Part shown: positions 44,122 through 53,395 of the stretch, in pieces
How the letters are laid out: the number at the start of each line of letters is the position of its first letter
How positions within the stretch are numbered: position 1 is the first letter of the stretch
DNA from: Leptospira broomii serovar Hurstbridge str. 5399
GTDB taxonomy: Bacteria > Spirochaetota > Leptospiria > Leptospirales > Leptospiraceae
Direction: 5' to 3'
DNA length: 64,000 bases
Assembly: GCF_000243715.2 (NCBI RefSeq)
Contig: NZ_AHMO02000008.1
Location: 1,785,001-1,849,000 of the forward strand
The notes under the pieces: model-generated
Told to the model about the DNA's origin: nothing
What the model saw: only the letters and a program-made list of their open reading frames with translations
Databases searched by the model: none
Program-made: the position numbers and the translations under genes

Positions 44122-44883
44122 TTGCTAAGTCCGGAAGAACTCAGCCGCTATTCTCGGAACATCCTGCTCGACGAAGTTCGAAGAGTAGGACAAGAGAAAC
44201 TTAAATCTTCTAAAGTATGTATCGTCGGAGCCGGGGGTCTTGGATCTCCGGCTTTGCTATATCTGACCGCTTCGGGGGTCGGAAATATTAAGATCTTCGA
44301 TTCCGATACGATCGATACTACCAATCTTCAAAGGCAAATTATCTATCACCATTCCGATATCGGTCGATCGAAGGCGGAAACCGGTCGGCAACATGCGCAA
44401 GAATTGAATCCTTATATAAGAATTCAGGGTGAAACGATTCGTCTGACTGCAGAGAATGCGGAAGAATCGCTTTCAGGATTCGATTTGGTTTTGGAAGGAT
44501 CGGATAATTTCGATACCAAGTTCTTAATTAACGATACTTGTGTTCGTCTAAAAATTCCGCTTATAACTGCCGGTGTATTACGATTTGAAGGGATGGTTAT
44601 GGGAATTCGACCGAATCAAGACGCCTGCTTTCGATGTGTCTACGAAACCGCACCTCCTGCGGAGGCCGTTCCTTCCTGCTCTGAGGCGGGAGTAATCGGG
44701 AGCGTTGCAGGAATCATCGGCAGTATACAATCCACCGAAGCCGTAAAATTTTTATTAGGTTTTCATAATGTTGGAGAAGACGGATTATTCGGACATATGA
44801 TTCAAGTCGAAACCAAAACGATGCAATTCAGGAAAATCCCTCTGCTTCGTAGACCGGATTGTTCTAGCTGCGGCCGCACTTAA
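44122..44883 (+). CDS. MoeB/ThiF/HesA-family adenylyltransferase
   Basis: A 253-residue E1-like enzyme that adenylates the C-terminal glycine of a ubiquitin-like sulfur carrier (ThiS, MoaD or similar). Visible: RYSRNILLDEVRRVGQEKLK, nucleotide loop VCIVGAGGLGSPALLYL, DTIDTTNLQRQIIYHHSDIG, LEGSDNFDTKFLINDTCV, and two zinc Cys pairs (CFRCVYE and CSSCGRT). No rhodanese domain is attached. The start is TTG, with no clear ribosome binding site, and the gene follows the HEAT gene by 12 bp, consistent with translational coupling. The partner carrier protein is not in this window. Confidence 0.92.
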   Translation: MLSPEELSRYSRNILLDEVRRVGQEKLKSSKVCIVGAGGLGSPALLYLTASGVGNIKIFDSDTIDTTNLQRQIIYHHSDIGRSKAETGRQHAQELNPYIRIQGETIRLTAENAEESLSGFDLVLEGSDNFDTKFLINDTCVRLKIPLITAGVLRFEGMVMGIRPNQDACFRCVYETAPPAEAVPSCSEAGVIGSVAGIIGSIQSTEAVKFLLGFHNVGEDGLFGHMIQVETKTMQFRKIPLLRRPDCSSCGRT

Positions 44884-44930
44884 AGGCTTATAGCAGAAAG
44901 TCTAAAACTGTCCCTTCGCTTGCCTCCCGA

Positions 44931-46268
44931 TTATTTTTTGAAGTCAAGAGAGTATCCGACTCCGAAAAATATCGCCGAAGTAGTACTCGCACCTGCATAT
45001 CCTTGAGTGATAGAGTTTACAAGAATTTCCTGTAAGAGCAGTTGGTCGGGCGGTGCAGGATTGTTTTGGGTAATTTCCACTTGAGTGCTTTTGAGAGCAT
45101 ACTGTATTCTGGTGGATTGAAAACCCGCCCAAAATCGAATTCCGTATTTCCATTTGTATATCAATTTTCCTGAAATTGAAGAACCCTTTGCGGACCACTC
45201 GTTCAGGAGTCGAAACGAGTCAAAAGAGGAATAAGTATTGGAACTAGGGCCCGAGATCGTAGAGTAGTTATTAAAATTTCCTTGAGAATCTCCCTTTAAC
45301 GAATAAGATTGAATTTCCATTCTTGTTTCCCACTTCTCTCCAAGCTTGGTGTCAAATGCGATTCCGAACGAAGGACCATGAAGATGATCCGCGACAATCA
45401 TATCCCTTTTTTCAGTTAAATTGTTGGTTCCTGAAATGGCGGGTGAAAACGCATATGTGGAGGTATCGGAAGACTTTTGCCAGACGCTTTGATAACCTAG
45501 GATCGGCCTTACGTCATATTTCGGATGAGGATAGACGCTGTATGAAATCTGCGCGTATATTTGTTTGTAGCTTTCAGGAAACGTACCTTGTGCTACAAGA
45601 GGTTGGTTTGGCGAACTCGGACCCGCAGTATTTACCATACCGGGAGATGTCTGCGAAACCGTGTTTTGAAAACTAACCCCTCCGGCCTCCAGTACGAGAC
45701 GATTCAATGAATAGCGTATAGACACGTTAAGAGGAGCTTTCCCTTTTGTTTGGGGAGATCCGAATATAGGGCCCTTCCCGTTATTAGTTAAAGCGACGAA
45801 GTTCGAAAATTTTTCGTAATAATCTAAAGTTTGATAGTGATAAGATCCTTGCCCAAAACCCGTATAAAATTCCAAACTGTGGCGCTTTGAGTCGTCGATT
45901 TCTTTCTGTCGCTTCGCCTTTTTCTCTTCCAGCAGAGCGTTTCGCTTGGCGTCTTCAGCGAGCTTTGCGGCATTTTCCTCCTCAAGCTTACGTGCTGCCT
46001 CCAGTTCTTCCGGAGAAGGACCGACTTTTTCCTCCTGCTTGGGAGGGGGGGCATCCCTGAAACTAATTCTAAGAATCGATGTTTTAATAATTTCTACCAC
46101 GTTTCCATCCGGTAGCTTAAGCTGAATGGCAGTCGCAGTATGATTGATTATTTCTCCTTTCAAAACTTTTCCGTTGCGGAGAAAGACTGATTGCTGTTCT
46201 GCAATTATGAACGTGCAAGGAAAAAGCAAACATAAGCAAATCGCTACCTTTGAGCAGAATATTTTCAT
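44931..46268 (-). CDS. Probable outer-membrane beta-barrel-like protein
   Basis: A 445-residue exported protein with signal peptide (SKVAICLCLLFPCTFIIAEQ). Residues about 25-70 read as a small SH3/LSm-like beta domain (VFLRNGKVLKGEIINHTATA, IQLKLPDGNVVEIIKTSILR), followed by a charged Glu/Lys/Ala-rich segment (about 75-130, likely helical). The C-terminal 300 residues have alternating aromatic/polar strands (SLEFYTGFGQGSYHYQTLDY, YKWKYGIRFWAGFQSTRIQY) and end in FGVGYSLDFKK, like an outer-membrane barrel whose terminal aromatic is followed by two Lys. I recognise the layout but not a named family. A sigma-70-like promoter lies just upstream. Confidence 0.78.
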   Translation of the reverse strand: MKIFCSKVAICLCLLFPCTFIIAEQQSVFLRNGKVLKGEIINHTATAIQLKLPDGNVVEIIKTSILRISFRDAPPPKQEEKVGPSPEELEAARKLEEENAAKLAEDAKRNALLEEKKAKRQKEIDDSKRHSLEFYTGFGQGSYHYQTLDYYEKFSNFVALTNNGKGPIFGSPQTKGKAPLNVSIRYSLNRLVLEAGGVSFQNTVSQTSPGMVNTAGPSSPNQPLVAQGTFPESYKQIYAQISYSVYPHPKYDVRPILGYQSVWQKSSDTSTYAFSPAISGTNNLTEKRDMIVADHLHGPSFGIAFDTKLGEKWETRMEIQSYSLKGDSQGNFNNYSTISGPSSNTYSSFDSFRLLNEWSAKGSSISGKLIYKWKYGIRFWAGFQSTRIQYALKSTQVEITQNNPAPPDQLLLQEILVNSITQGYAGASTTSAIFFGVGYSLDFKK

Positions 46269-46281
46269 ACGAAGTTTTGTA

Positions 46282-46311
46282 AGTATAGATCATGAATTTA
46301 AGCTAAAACAA
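46282..46311 (-). promoter_or_regulatory. Candidate sigma-70 promoter of the beta-barrel-like gene
   Basis: On the minus strand TTGTTT (complement at 46306-46311) and TATACT (complement at 46282-46287) are separated by 18 bases, 13 bases before the ATG at 46268. The boxes fit a sigma-70 consensus. The resulting leader would be very short. Confidence 0.4.
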
Positions 46312-46425
46312 TCGTTTTCTTGTGCATGCTCGTATGCATAAGTGGAAAGATGAAATTTACTTTGGCGATATGTGGAAATTTTTTGACAAAAATAAGGAAA
46401 ATTATTTCTACAATGCACATCCTAT

Positions 46426-46441
46426 AATTGCTGTAGCAATT
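46426..46441. promoter_or_regulatory. Palindrome upstream of the beta-barrel-like gene
   Basis: AATTGCT, spacer GT, AGCAATT forms a perfect 7-2-7 inverted repeat between lpxK and the beta-barrel-like gene, about 160 bases upstream of the latter. It could bind a dimeric regulator. There is no T-run on the minus strand after it, so a terminator for lpxK is less likely. Confidence 0.35.
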
Positions 46442-46498
46442 GTTATAGAGGCTACATAAATCACTATTTTCGGAGTATACTTCCCGTTTTGGAAAGAT

Positions 46499-47557
46499 TT
46501 ATATATTCATTTTTTTTAAACTATCAATTTTGCTCATCAATAACGATTCGTTTTCTATTTTTGTATCCAAATTGAGATAGAGCCAACGAGGATCCTTTTT
46601 TGTTTCAAAAAAAGGAGTAAGCTTCACCGCATCCTTTTCGGTGCATATTAAGAAATCTTTCCCCTTTGCCTTTCTTGATAATTCTTCAATGTCCTTCCTC
46701 GAATAAGGGTAATGGTCCGGAAAGCGAATCGGACTTACAAGCGCACCGCTCTTCCTTAAGGATTCAAAGAAAGGCTCGGGATTTCCGATGCCGGAGAACG
46801 CGAGTACTGCTTTATTATGAAGAATGGAATTAGGTTTTCGCTCTTCCTGATTAGAGTTTCCGATCGTACTGAACCCGTTAGGAATGAACGAGAATTTTAG
46901 AATTTCCTTGGGGAGATACTTTCTGTACCATTCTTCCAAATCATTCCGAAGCCGGTCTTCGTACTTGGATGCGACTAAAAAATCCGCCCTATTTACCGAA
47001 GAATACGGTTCTCTCAATAAGCCGGCCGGCAGTAAAAACCGATCCGTTCGAATTTTTGTACAGTCCAGCAGTACTAGTTCTAGATCGCGAACGATTCGGT
47101 GATGTTGAAATCCATCATCTAAAATCACAAAAACCTTTTGGTCATCGGTAAGCTGGAGTTCTTTACGATACAAATCGTAGGAAGAAATTCGATTCTTTCC
47201 CGTATAGACCTCGGCGAAAGGCAGGTTTTGCTTTAAGAGAAGCGGTTCGTCTCCGACTTCCTGGGACGGGGAATTTAATGTAACCCGTTGACTCTCGGAT
47301 TTTGAGCCGCCGTATCCTCTGCTTAAGATCACCGACGGAATTTTCGGATAAACAAGATGTAGGAGTTTTACAAGATGTAAAGTAAAGGGGGTTTTTCCCG
47401 TGCCGCCGGTACTAAAATTTCCTATGCTTATTACGATGGCGTTCCGCAATTTTTGCGGTTTCTTACGCTTACGATCTAAGAGGAATAATAAGCGATAAAC
47501 GAAGCTAAGCAGGTAAAGTATCGGAAAACAAATAAACCTGAGAACGGTAAGAAACAT
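46499..47557 (-). CDS. lpxK: Tetraacyldisaccharide 4'-kinase LpxK
   Basis: A 352-residue inner-membrane kinase that phosphorylates the 4' position of the lipid A disaccharide precursor. An N-terminal membrane segment (FICFPILYLLSFVYRLLFLL) precedes the P-loop ISIGNFSTGGTGKTPFTLHL at about 44-63, then SRGYGGSKSESQRV, GDEPLLLKQNLP and ILDDGFQHHRIVRDLELVLL, all diagnostic for LpxK. Length matches the family (about 330). It follows msbA by 15 bp; the lpxK-msbA pairing is a known lipid A arrangement. Confidence 0.96.
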   Translation of the reverse strand: MFLTVLRFICFPILYLLSFVYRLLFLLDRKRKKPQKLRNAIVISIGNFSTGGTGKTPFTLHLVKLLHLVYPKIPSVILSRGYGGSKSESQRVTLNSPSQEVGDEPLLLKQNLPFAEVYTGKNRISSYDLYRKELQLTDDQKVFVILDDGFQHHRIVRDLELVLLDCTKIRTDRFLLPAGLLREPYSSVNRADFLVASKYEDRLRNDLEEWYRKYLPKEILKFSFIPNGFSTIGNSNQEERKPNSILHNKAVLAFSGIGNPEPFFESLRKSGALVSPIRFPDHYPYSRKDIEELSRKAKGKDFLICTEKDAVKLTPFFETKKDPRWLYLNLDTKIENESLLMSKIDSLKKMNI

Positions 47558-47572
47558 TTCGATTCTTTGTTT

Positions 47573-49456
47573 TTAAACCGGCGACTCTGCGAATTGCATT
47601 TCGTAGAGTTTTTTATATTTTCCGTCCGTTTGCATCAATTCGGAGTGACTTCCGGATTCGACGATGCATCCGTTTTCCATAGCAAATATGGTATCGGCGA
47701 TTTGTACTGTCGATAAACGGTGAGCGATTATTACGACGGTCCTGTTTTTATATAGCGATTCCAAAGCTTGTTGAACGACTCTTTCCGATTCCGTATCCAG
47801 GGCCGAAGTGGCTTCGTCTAAAATTAGAATTTCAGGATTATTTAATAAAGCCCTGGCAATCGATATTCTTTGCCTCTGTCCGCCGGAAAGCATGACTCCC
47901 CGTTCGCCGACGGTTGTTTCGAATCCGTCTTCAAAAGAAAGGATGAACTCGGTCGCGAAGGCTAGATCGGCCGCCCCTCTTAATTTTTCTTCCGTAACGT
48001 TAGAGCTTCCGTAACATATATTCTCTCGAATACTTCCGTTAAAGAGAAATACTTGTTGGTTTACGATGGAGATTTTCTTACGTAACGTCGCTAAATCCAA
48101 TTTTCTTAAGTCGATACCGTCCCAACTAATCGTTCCTTCCGTCGGATCGATTAATCGAGGAATTAAATCCACGATCGTGGATTTTCCTGCACCCGAGGCC
48201 CCCACGAGGGCGATCGTTGCTCCTCTAGGAATTACCAAATCTAAGTTGGATAAAGCGGGATTTTTTGCACCCGGGTAGGAATAACTAACGTTTTCGAATT
48301 TGAATTCTTTCGCCAGACGTTTAGGTATAATCGGATTCTTTGGTTGTTGAATATCGGTTTCGCTATCGAGTAGGTCGAAGACTCTTTCTCCGGCAGCTAC
48401 CGCACTTTGAATCGAGTTGGAAAGCATTCCCATTTGTTTAAAGGGTCGTGTTAGGAAAACTAAGGTAAGAAAGAATACCATAAACTTTCCGAGTGAAAAA
48501 TCCTCCTCCTCCATTAGATAGGCTCCAAAACTCAGGAAAATAACGGCAACTATGGAACTGGATAGCTCGACAAGAGAGGGACCGATCTGATGATAAAAAT
48601 GTCCTTTAAACGTTTTCTCGGATAAATCTTTGTTAATGTCCCAAAATCTAGAAGCTTCCGTCTTCTCCATGGAGAAGGCTCGAATAACGCGGATGCCGGA
48701 AATGACCTCCTGCAAGTGCCCGTTTAAGGAGGATAATCTTTCCTGCTGATTTCTCGTCGCGCGTCGAATCCGATCGGCAAACGCAGAGACCGGTCCCATT
48801 ACTAACGGAACGACTACGATTACCGCTAAGAACATTTTCCAGCTTAAAAAAAGTAAGAAAGCAAGGTGGGTAACGATATAGAAGAAATCGGTAATCGCAT
48901 CTTTTAGATCCGAACTAATCAGTTTTGCGAGAACCTCGACATCGTTGATGATTCGGCTCATGAAGATACCGGTCTTTTCCTGTACAAATTGATTGAGTGG
49001 GAGTTCCTGGGCTTTGGAATATAGCTCTTCTCGGAGATCTCGAACGGCTAAATATCCCGCGGAATTGATACAATATACGGCTCCGGCTAGAAAGACCAAT
49101 TTTGCAACGTAAACGGGAAAAATGATCCAGCAAAATAATAGTACCAGCTGATCTTTCGATAGGGAGTGCAGATAGTCGTTGGTTTTAACTTTGGCCGAAG
49201 CCAGATATTCTTCGATCTGATCTAAACCGGTCAGACTTTCTCCGGAGGATTTTCGTTCTAATAACAGTTTATCCTTTTTGGTTAGAGAGATCTCGAATTC
49301 GGTTTTGCCTCCTTTTCCGATTGCATCGAAAATGGGGATGATACTAGTCAGGGAAGCCCCGTTCAGAATCGAAACGAGGAAAGATAGGACAATACCGGTC
49401 AGTAATCTGTATTTGTACTTGAAGGAATACCCCAAGAGGCGTCTATAGACGTTCAT
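47573..49456 (-). CDS. msbA: MsbA-type lipid A export ABC transporter
   Basis: About 627 residues: a 6-helix transmembrane domain (1 to about 350) followed by the nucleotide-binding domain. Walker A VGASGAGKSTIVDLIPRL, Q-loop NQQVFLFNGSIRENI, signature LSGGQRQRISIARALL, Walker B ILILDEATSALD, and the switch His in IAHRLSTVQIADTI are all intact. With lpxK directly downstream, lipid A-core flipping is the likely job. The ATG at 49456 is preferred; the frame continues to a TTG at 49483. It is divergent from the solute-binding lipoprotein gene with the starts 10 bp apart. Confidence 0.95.
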   Translation of the reverse strand: MNVYRRLLGYSFKYKYRLLTGIVLSFLVSILNGASLTSIIPIFDAIGKGGKTEFEISLTKKDKLLLERKSSGESLTGLDQIEEYLASAKVKTNDYLHSLSKDQLVLLFCWIIFPVYVAKLVFLAGAVYCINSAGYLAVRDLREELYSKAQELPLNQFVQEKTGIFMSRIINDVEVLAKLISSDLKDAITDFFYIVTHLAFLLFLSWKMFLAVIVVVPLVMGPVSAFADRIRRATRNQQERLSSLNGHLQEVISGIRVIRAFSMEKTEASRFWDINKDLSEKTFKGHFYHQIGPSLVELSSSIVAVIFLSFGAYLMEEEDFSLGKFMVFFLTLVFLTRPFKQMGMLSNSIQSAVAAGERVFDLLDSETDIQQPKNPIIPKRLAKEFKFENVSYSYPGAKNPALSNLDLVIPRGATIALVGASGAGKSTIVDLIPRLIDPTEGTISWDGIDLRKLDLATLRKKISIVNQQVFLFNGSIRENICYGSSNVTEEKLRGAADLAFATEFILSFEDGFETTVGERGVMLSGGQRQRISIARALLNNPEILILDEATSALDTESERVVQQALESLYKNRTVVIIAHRLSTVQIADTIFAMENGCIVESGSHSELMQTDGKYKKLYEMQFAESPV

Positions 49457-49465
49457 AGGTCCGGA

Positions 49466-50935
49466 ATGTTTTTTCCTCCTCAACCCTTTTCCCTAGCTTT
49501 CCTTGTTTTGTCCCTTCTTTTTTACGATTGCGGAAAAGGCATAGATAGGCAGGACGAACTTATATTCTCATTGCCGTCGGATCCCATTTCTTTGGATCCG
49601 ATTCGATCTACGGACTTATCCTCTCGAATCATTCTAAAGTATCTGTATCCAAACTTATTTTCCTTCGACCGGTTGGGAAAAATTACGCCAGCTCTGGCAA
49701 AATCCTATCGAGTCTTACCGAGTTCTTCGGGCGACACTCGTATTCTTGAGATAACGATTCACCCTAGAAAAGCGGCGGATGGAAAATCGATCGATGCGAA
49801 CGTCGTACTCGCTTCCCTAAATCGCTTGCGAAATACTCCCGGACCTAGACGAAGTGCGTATTCCTTTTTAATGGGGGGAACGATAAAGAATTCGCGTACG
49901 GTGAGTTTATTTTTCAAAGGAGGTTTGAGGGAGGCACTCGAGAAACTTGCGCTTTCGCAAGCTGCGATTTATTGCGGTCCTCCTGAGAAAGGATGCGGCG
50001 ACTTTTCCTTAAAAGAATGGAAACGAAATAATTTTTTACGCTTAGCCGCAAATGAAAATCGAACCACGGCGATTGCGCCGGAACTTTTATTCAGAATTCT
50101 TCCTCAAGCGACTACCGGGATCTTTCTATATACGAAAGGTCAACTCGACTTAATGCGTCTTCCGAATTTCTTGCTCAGAAACGGAAACGTCAAAGAAGAT
50201 TCGATCTTGGTTCGAAAGGGTGGGGGAGTTCAATATGTTGCAATTAACGGAAAAGAACCTTGCTTTGATCGAAATTTTAGGAAAGCCGTAAATTACGCGA
50301 TCGATAAGAGAATGATTTTGAAAGTCCTATTGGAAGGAAAGGGAGAAGTTTCGATCGGTCCGTTTCCGCAATCGATCGCTAAAGAATTTCTCGGCTCGGA
50401 AATTGAAGAGTTATATCCTTATAATATTCAAAAAGCTAAATATTTTTTGGAAAAGTCCACCTGCTATCCTGAAATTTTGGAGAAAGAGCTTGATTTTCGG
50501 ATGCGTGGAGACGAGGAAAATCAAGCAAACGGCTCGGCGCTTGTGCGTTATCTTCGCGATATCGGGTTGAAAGTAAAAATTCATCCGATGGAAAAAGCGC
50601 CCTTATACAAGGAAAACGGGGACGGAAAAGGAGACCTGACTCTTCTTTTCTGGTATGCGGACCTGCCGGGAGCTTGGAATTTTATAGATCCTCTTTTTGC
50701 AGGTGATCGCTTCGGAAACGGCGGAAACCGGTCCTTTTATTTCAACAAAGAAATGGAGGGTTTATTAACCGAAGTGAGACAGTCGGACACGATGAATCTT
50801 ACAAGCTTCGACAGGAAGGCACTGGAGATAGTTGGCGAAGATGCGCCTTGGATTTTTCTCTGGTCTCCCTATGAACTTTATCTGACCGGGGATCGTATTC
50901 AAAAACTTACGGATCGTCCGTCCGATCTTCCTTAG
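49466..50935 (+). CDS. Solute-binding lipoprotein (SBP_bac_5, peptide/nickel type)
   Basis: A 489-residue substrate-binding protein of family 5. The N-terminus (FSLAFLVLSLLFYDCGKGID) is a lipoprotein signal with Cys at about 22. Family features are SLPSDPISLDPIRSTDL and SSRIILKYLYPNLFSFD at the start, and VQYVAINGKEPCFDRNFRKA with VNYAIDKRMILKVLLEG in the middle. Such proteins deliver peptides, metals or sugars to ABC importers, but no permease genes are adjacent, so ligand and transporter are unknown. It is convergent with pbp1A and overlaps its 3' end by 29 bp. Confidence 0.88.
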   Translation: MFFPPQPFSLAFLVLSLLFYDCGKGIDRQDELIFSLPSDPISLDPIRSTDLSSRIILKYLYPNLFSFDRLGKITPALAKSYRVLPSSSGDTRILEITIHPRKAADGKSIDANVVLASLNRLRNTPGPRRSAYSFLMGGTIKNSRTVSLFFKGGLREALEKLALSQAAIYCGPPEKGCGDFSLKEWKRNNFLRLAANENRTTAIAPELLFRILPQATTGIFLYTKGQLDLMRLPNFLLRNGNVKEDSILVRKGGGVQYVAINGKEPCFDRNFRKAVNYAIDKRMILKVLLEGKGEVSIGPFPQSIAKEFLGSEIEELYPYNIQKAKYFLEKSTCYPEILEKELDFRMRGDEENQANGSALVRYLRDIGLKVKIHPMEKAPLYKENGDGKGDLTLLFWYADLPGAWNFIDPLFAGDRFGNGGNRSFYFNKEMEGLLTEVRQSDTMNLTSFDRKALEIVGEDAPWIFLWSPYELYLTGDRIQKLTDRPSDLP

Positions 50936-53294
50936 CTTCGGGCATTTCCAACTCTACGGAATCTTCACCCGATAAAGCTTCGTTCGAATGACCGCCGGTA
51001 ATTTCTTCGCTTTCTTTTATCGGAATTGCCGCAGTCGACGCAGGCTGATCCCCTATATAGAAATATTGTCCGTACAACGGGTGACGACAATCGCTTTCTC
51101 CCGCGAGTAAACCGCCTGTATCGGCGCAAATATCCACCTTCACAAAATCACCGTTAAACGGCGGAATTAGAGTTTCGCCGAAACCGATCGTACGAGCTAC
51201 ATAAGAAACGTACTTATACCAAACCGAACCACTGATACCGGAGCCGGATCCGGGAAAGGGAGCGCCGGCATCGTTTCCGATCCAAACAGTCGTGACTAAG
51301 TTCGGATTTACTCCTGCAAACCATGCATCTCGAACACCCTTACGATTTCCCCAACGCTTTCTTGCTTCCTTGGGAGATTGAACCGTACCCGTTTTTCCTC
51401 CCATTGGAAACCGATCTTCTCCCTTAAGGCCGATTTTCATCGTTCCTTCCTCCGAAACGACCGCTTCCAATAAATTCAAAACCATTGCGCAAGCGACGGG
51501 ATCGAGTATCTGTTCGGCCTCGTTTGAATTCACAGGGGGGATAGAAAAAAGTTCGGAGCCTTCATAATCGGTTATCCGTAATATCTCGATCGGCTTCACT
51601 TTTTTGCCCAGGTTGGCGATGGTTGCGTAAATGGTGGCGAGTTCTTTGGGTGAAAGTTCCCCCGAGCCCAAAGCGAGAGACAAATTCGGTTGAAAACGTT
51701 TGTCTAATTCGGATTTGTCTAAGCTTAGAATTTTTCCAAGAGTGTCCAAAAAAGTTCCCACACCGACTTCGTTTAATAATTTTACTGCAACTGTGTTCAC
51801 CGATTGGGCGAAAGCCACTCTCGCCTGCATTTCTCCTCTGTATCCGGCATACCAATTTTTCGGAGAGTAGCCTCTTATCTTGATTTCTTCGTCCTTTACG
51901 ACGGACGTGGGAGTGATAACTCTTTTTTCAAATGCAAGAAGATATACTAAAGCCTTGATTACCGAGCCTGGCTGCCGAACCGCATAGACTGCGCGATTCA
52001 TTCTAAAGATGTTCGATATTTTATAACTACCGACCAAAGCTTCGACATAACCGTTGGACGGGTTGATGGAAATTAAACTTCCGTTCATATTCTCCACGAT
52101 TTTCTTTTGTATCGCGACTTCTTCGTTTTTGCCGGATTTTAAATATGCGGCCTTTTCATCGGAGAGTTTTTTCCGAACTCCTTCGATTCCTTCTCGCAGG
52201 GCTTTTTCGGCGGCTTCCTGTTTATCGTAGTCCAACGTCGTATAGACGTTTAACCCTCTGGTTTCAAGATCCATTTCCGAAAAATTTTCTATCACAAACT
52301 GACGAACGCTAAAATTGAAATCGGGGGCAAGATTTATATTAAAGTCTTTGTCGAAGCCGTATTTGCCGATTTCGGAAATTACGGTTAGCTTATCCTCATC
52401 CTCTTTCGTTTCTTCCACTTTATAGAAAGTTTTAAATTTTCTAATATTTGAATCTATTTTTCGTTCGAAATCCTTTTCAATTGCGTTCGGATTGGGGTGT
52501 AAGGATTTATTTTCCGCCATTAAAAACATTACCATACGTTGACGCTTAAATGCTATTCTTGGATTTCTAACGGCATTATAGTTGGAAGGTGCAGGAATCG
52601 TTCCGACTAGGAGCGCCGCCTCTGCTGGCGTGAGTTCACGCGCGGGTTTGTTAAAATAGTACCTTGATGCTTCCTCGACTCCGGTATTTCCCTCTCCCAA
52701 AAATATTCGATTTAAATACATTGCGAGAATCGTTTTTTTATCGAAGCGATTCTCTAGATAGAATGTACAATAAAATTCTGTGAGCTTATTGAATACATTT
52801 CTAGCTCCCAGATCCAAAGTAAGTTTAGCCAACTGCTGAGTGATGGTCGAGCCGCCTTGCTTGCGGAAGGTAGTCAAATTTACGATGATCGCCCGTATCA
52901 AAGACGTATAATTGACGCCTCCATGATCGTAAAAATCCTGGTCTTCCGAACTCAAAAGGGCCCATATTATGTTTCCATGATTATTAAGATTGTCGGTTCG
53001 GATCGGTTTAAATTTTCTACGGGAAAATTCCCCGATCAGTTTACCGTTTTTATCCAGAATTCGAATCGGTTTACTTTGATTCGGATCGTATACGTTGGAG
53101 ACTTCCTTCTGGAACGTTTCCAAGTTACGAATCACGTCGTCTTGCTTGGTCAACCAGACAACGTAAGAACCTCCGATCAAAAATGCGGCGACAATGAGCC
53201 CAATGACGGTTCCGTATTTTAGGATGGATTTCCAATTCTCTTTTGCGGAATGTAATAAAGAGGAAATTGTCCGGAATATGCGTTCTTTGTTCAT
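50907..53294 (-). CDS. Penicillin-binding protein 1A (bifunctional glycosyltransferase/transpeptidase)
   Basis: About 795 residues from the ATG at 53294; the frame extends to a TTG at 53330. One membrane helix near 25-50 (YGTVIGLIVAAFLIGGSYVV). Glycosyltransferase (GT51): SSEDQDFYDHGGVNYTSLIR, QGGSTITQQLAKLTLDLGA, with the catalytic Glu in SSED. Transpeptidase: SxxK at RQPGSVIKALVYL, SxN at AQSVNTVAVKL, and KTG at GGKTGTVQSPKEAR. A C-terminal tail is rich in Glu/Ser (EVSHSNEALSGED-like). It builds and cross-links peptidoglycan. The two activities look complete. Confidence 0.95.
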   Translation of the reverse strand: MNKERIFRTISSLLHSAKENWKSILKYGTVIGLIVAAFLIGGSYVVWLTKQDDVIRNLETFQKEVSNVYDPNQSKPIRILDKNGKLIGEFSRRKFKPIRTDNLNNHGNIIWALLSSEDQDFYDHGGVNYTSLIRAIIVNLTTFRKQGGSTITQQLAKLTLDLGARNVFNKLTEFYCTFYLENRFDKKTILAMYLNRIFLGEGNTGVEEASRYYFNKPARELTPAEAALLVGTIPAPSNYNAVRNPRIAFKRQRMVMFLMAENKSLHPNPNAIEKDFERKIDSNIRKFKTFYKVEETKEDEDKLTVISEIGKYGFDKDFNINLAPDFNFSVRQFVIENFSEMDLETRGLNVYTTLDYDKQEAAEKALREGIEGVRKKLSDEKAAYLKSGKNEEVAIQKKIVENMNGSLISINPSNGYVEALVGSYKISNIFRMNRAVYAVRQPGSVIKALVYLLAFEKRVITPTSVVKDEEIKIRGYSPKNWYAGYRGEMQARVAFAQSVNTVAVKLLNEVGVGTFLDTLGKILSLDKSELDKRFQPNLSLALGSGELSPKELATIYATIANLGKKVKPIEILRITDYEGSELFSIPPVNSNEAEQILDPVACAMVLNLLEAVVSEEGTMKIGLKGEDRFPMGGKTGTVQSPKEARKRWGNRKGVRDAWFAGVNPNLVTTVWIGNDAGAPFPGSGSGISGSVWYKYVSYVARTIGFGETLIPPFNGDFVKVDICADTGGLLAGESDCRHPLYGQYFYIGDQPASTAAIPIKESEEITGGHSNEALSGEDSVELEMPEAKEDRTDDP

Positions 53295-53395
53295 GGTGGG
53301 TCTGTGGTAGTTTCCGTTATGTTGAAACAAAGGGAAAGTCCTTTTTTCGGTAGAAACCTCTCCTTAAAAAGCTTTGCTTACTATCCGGAATCAAC

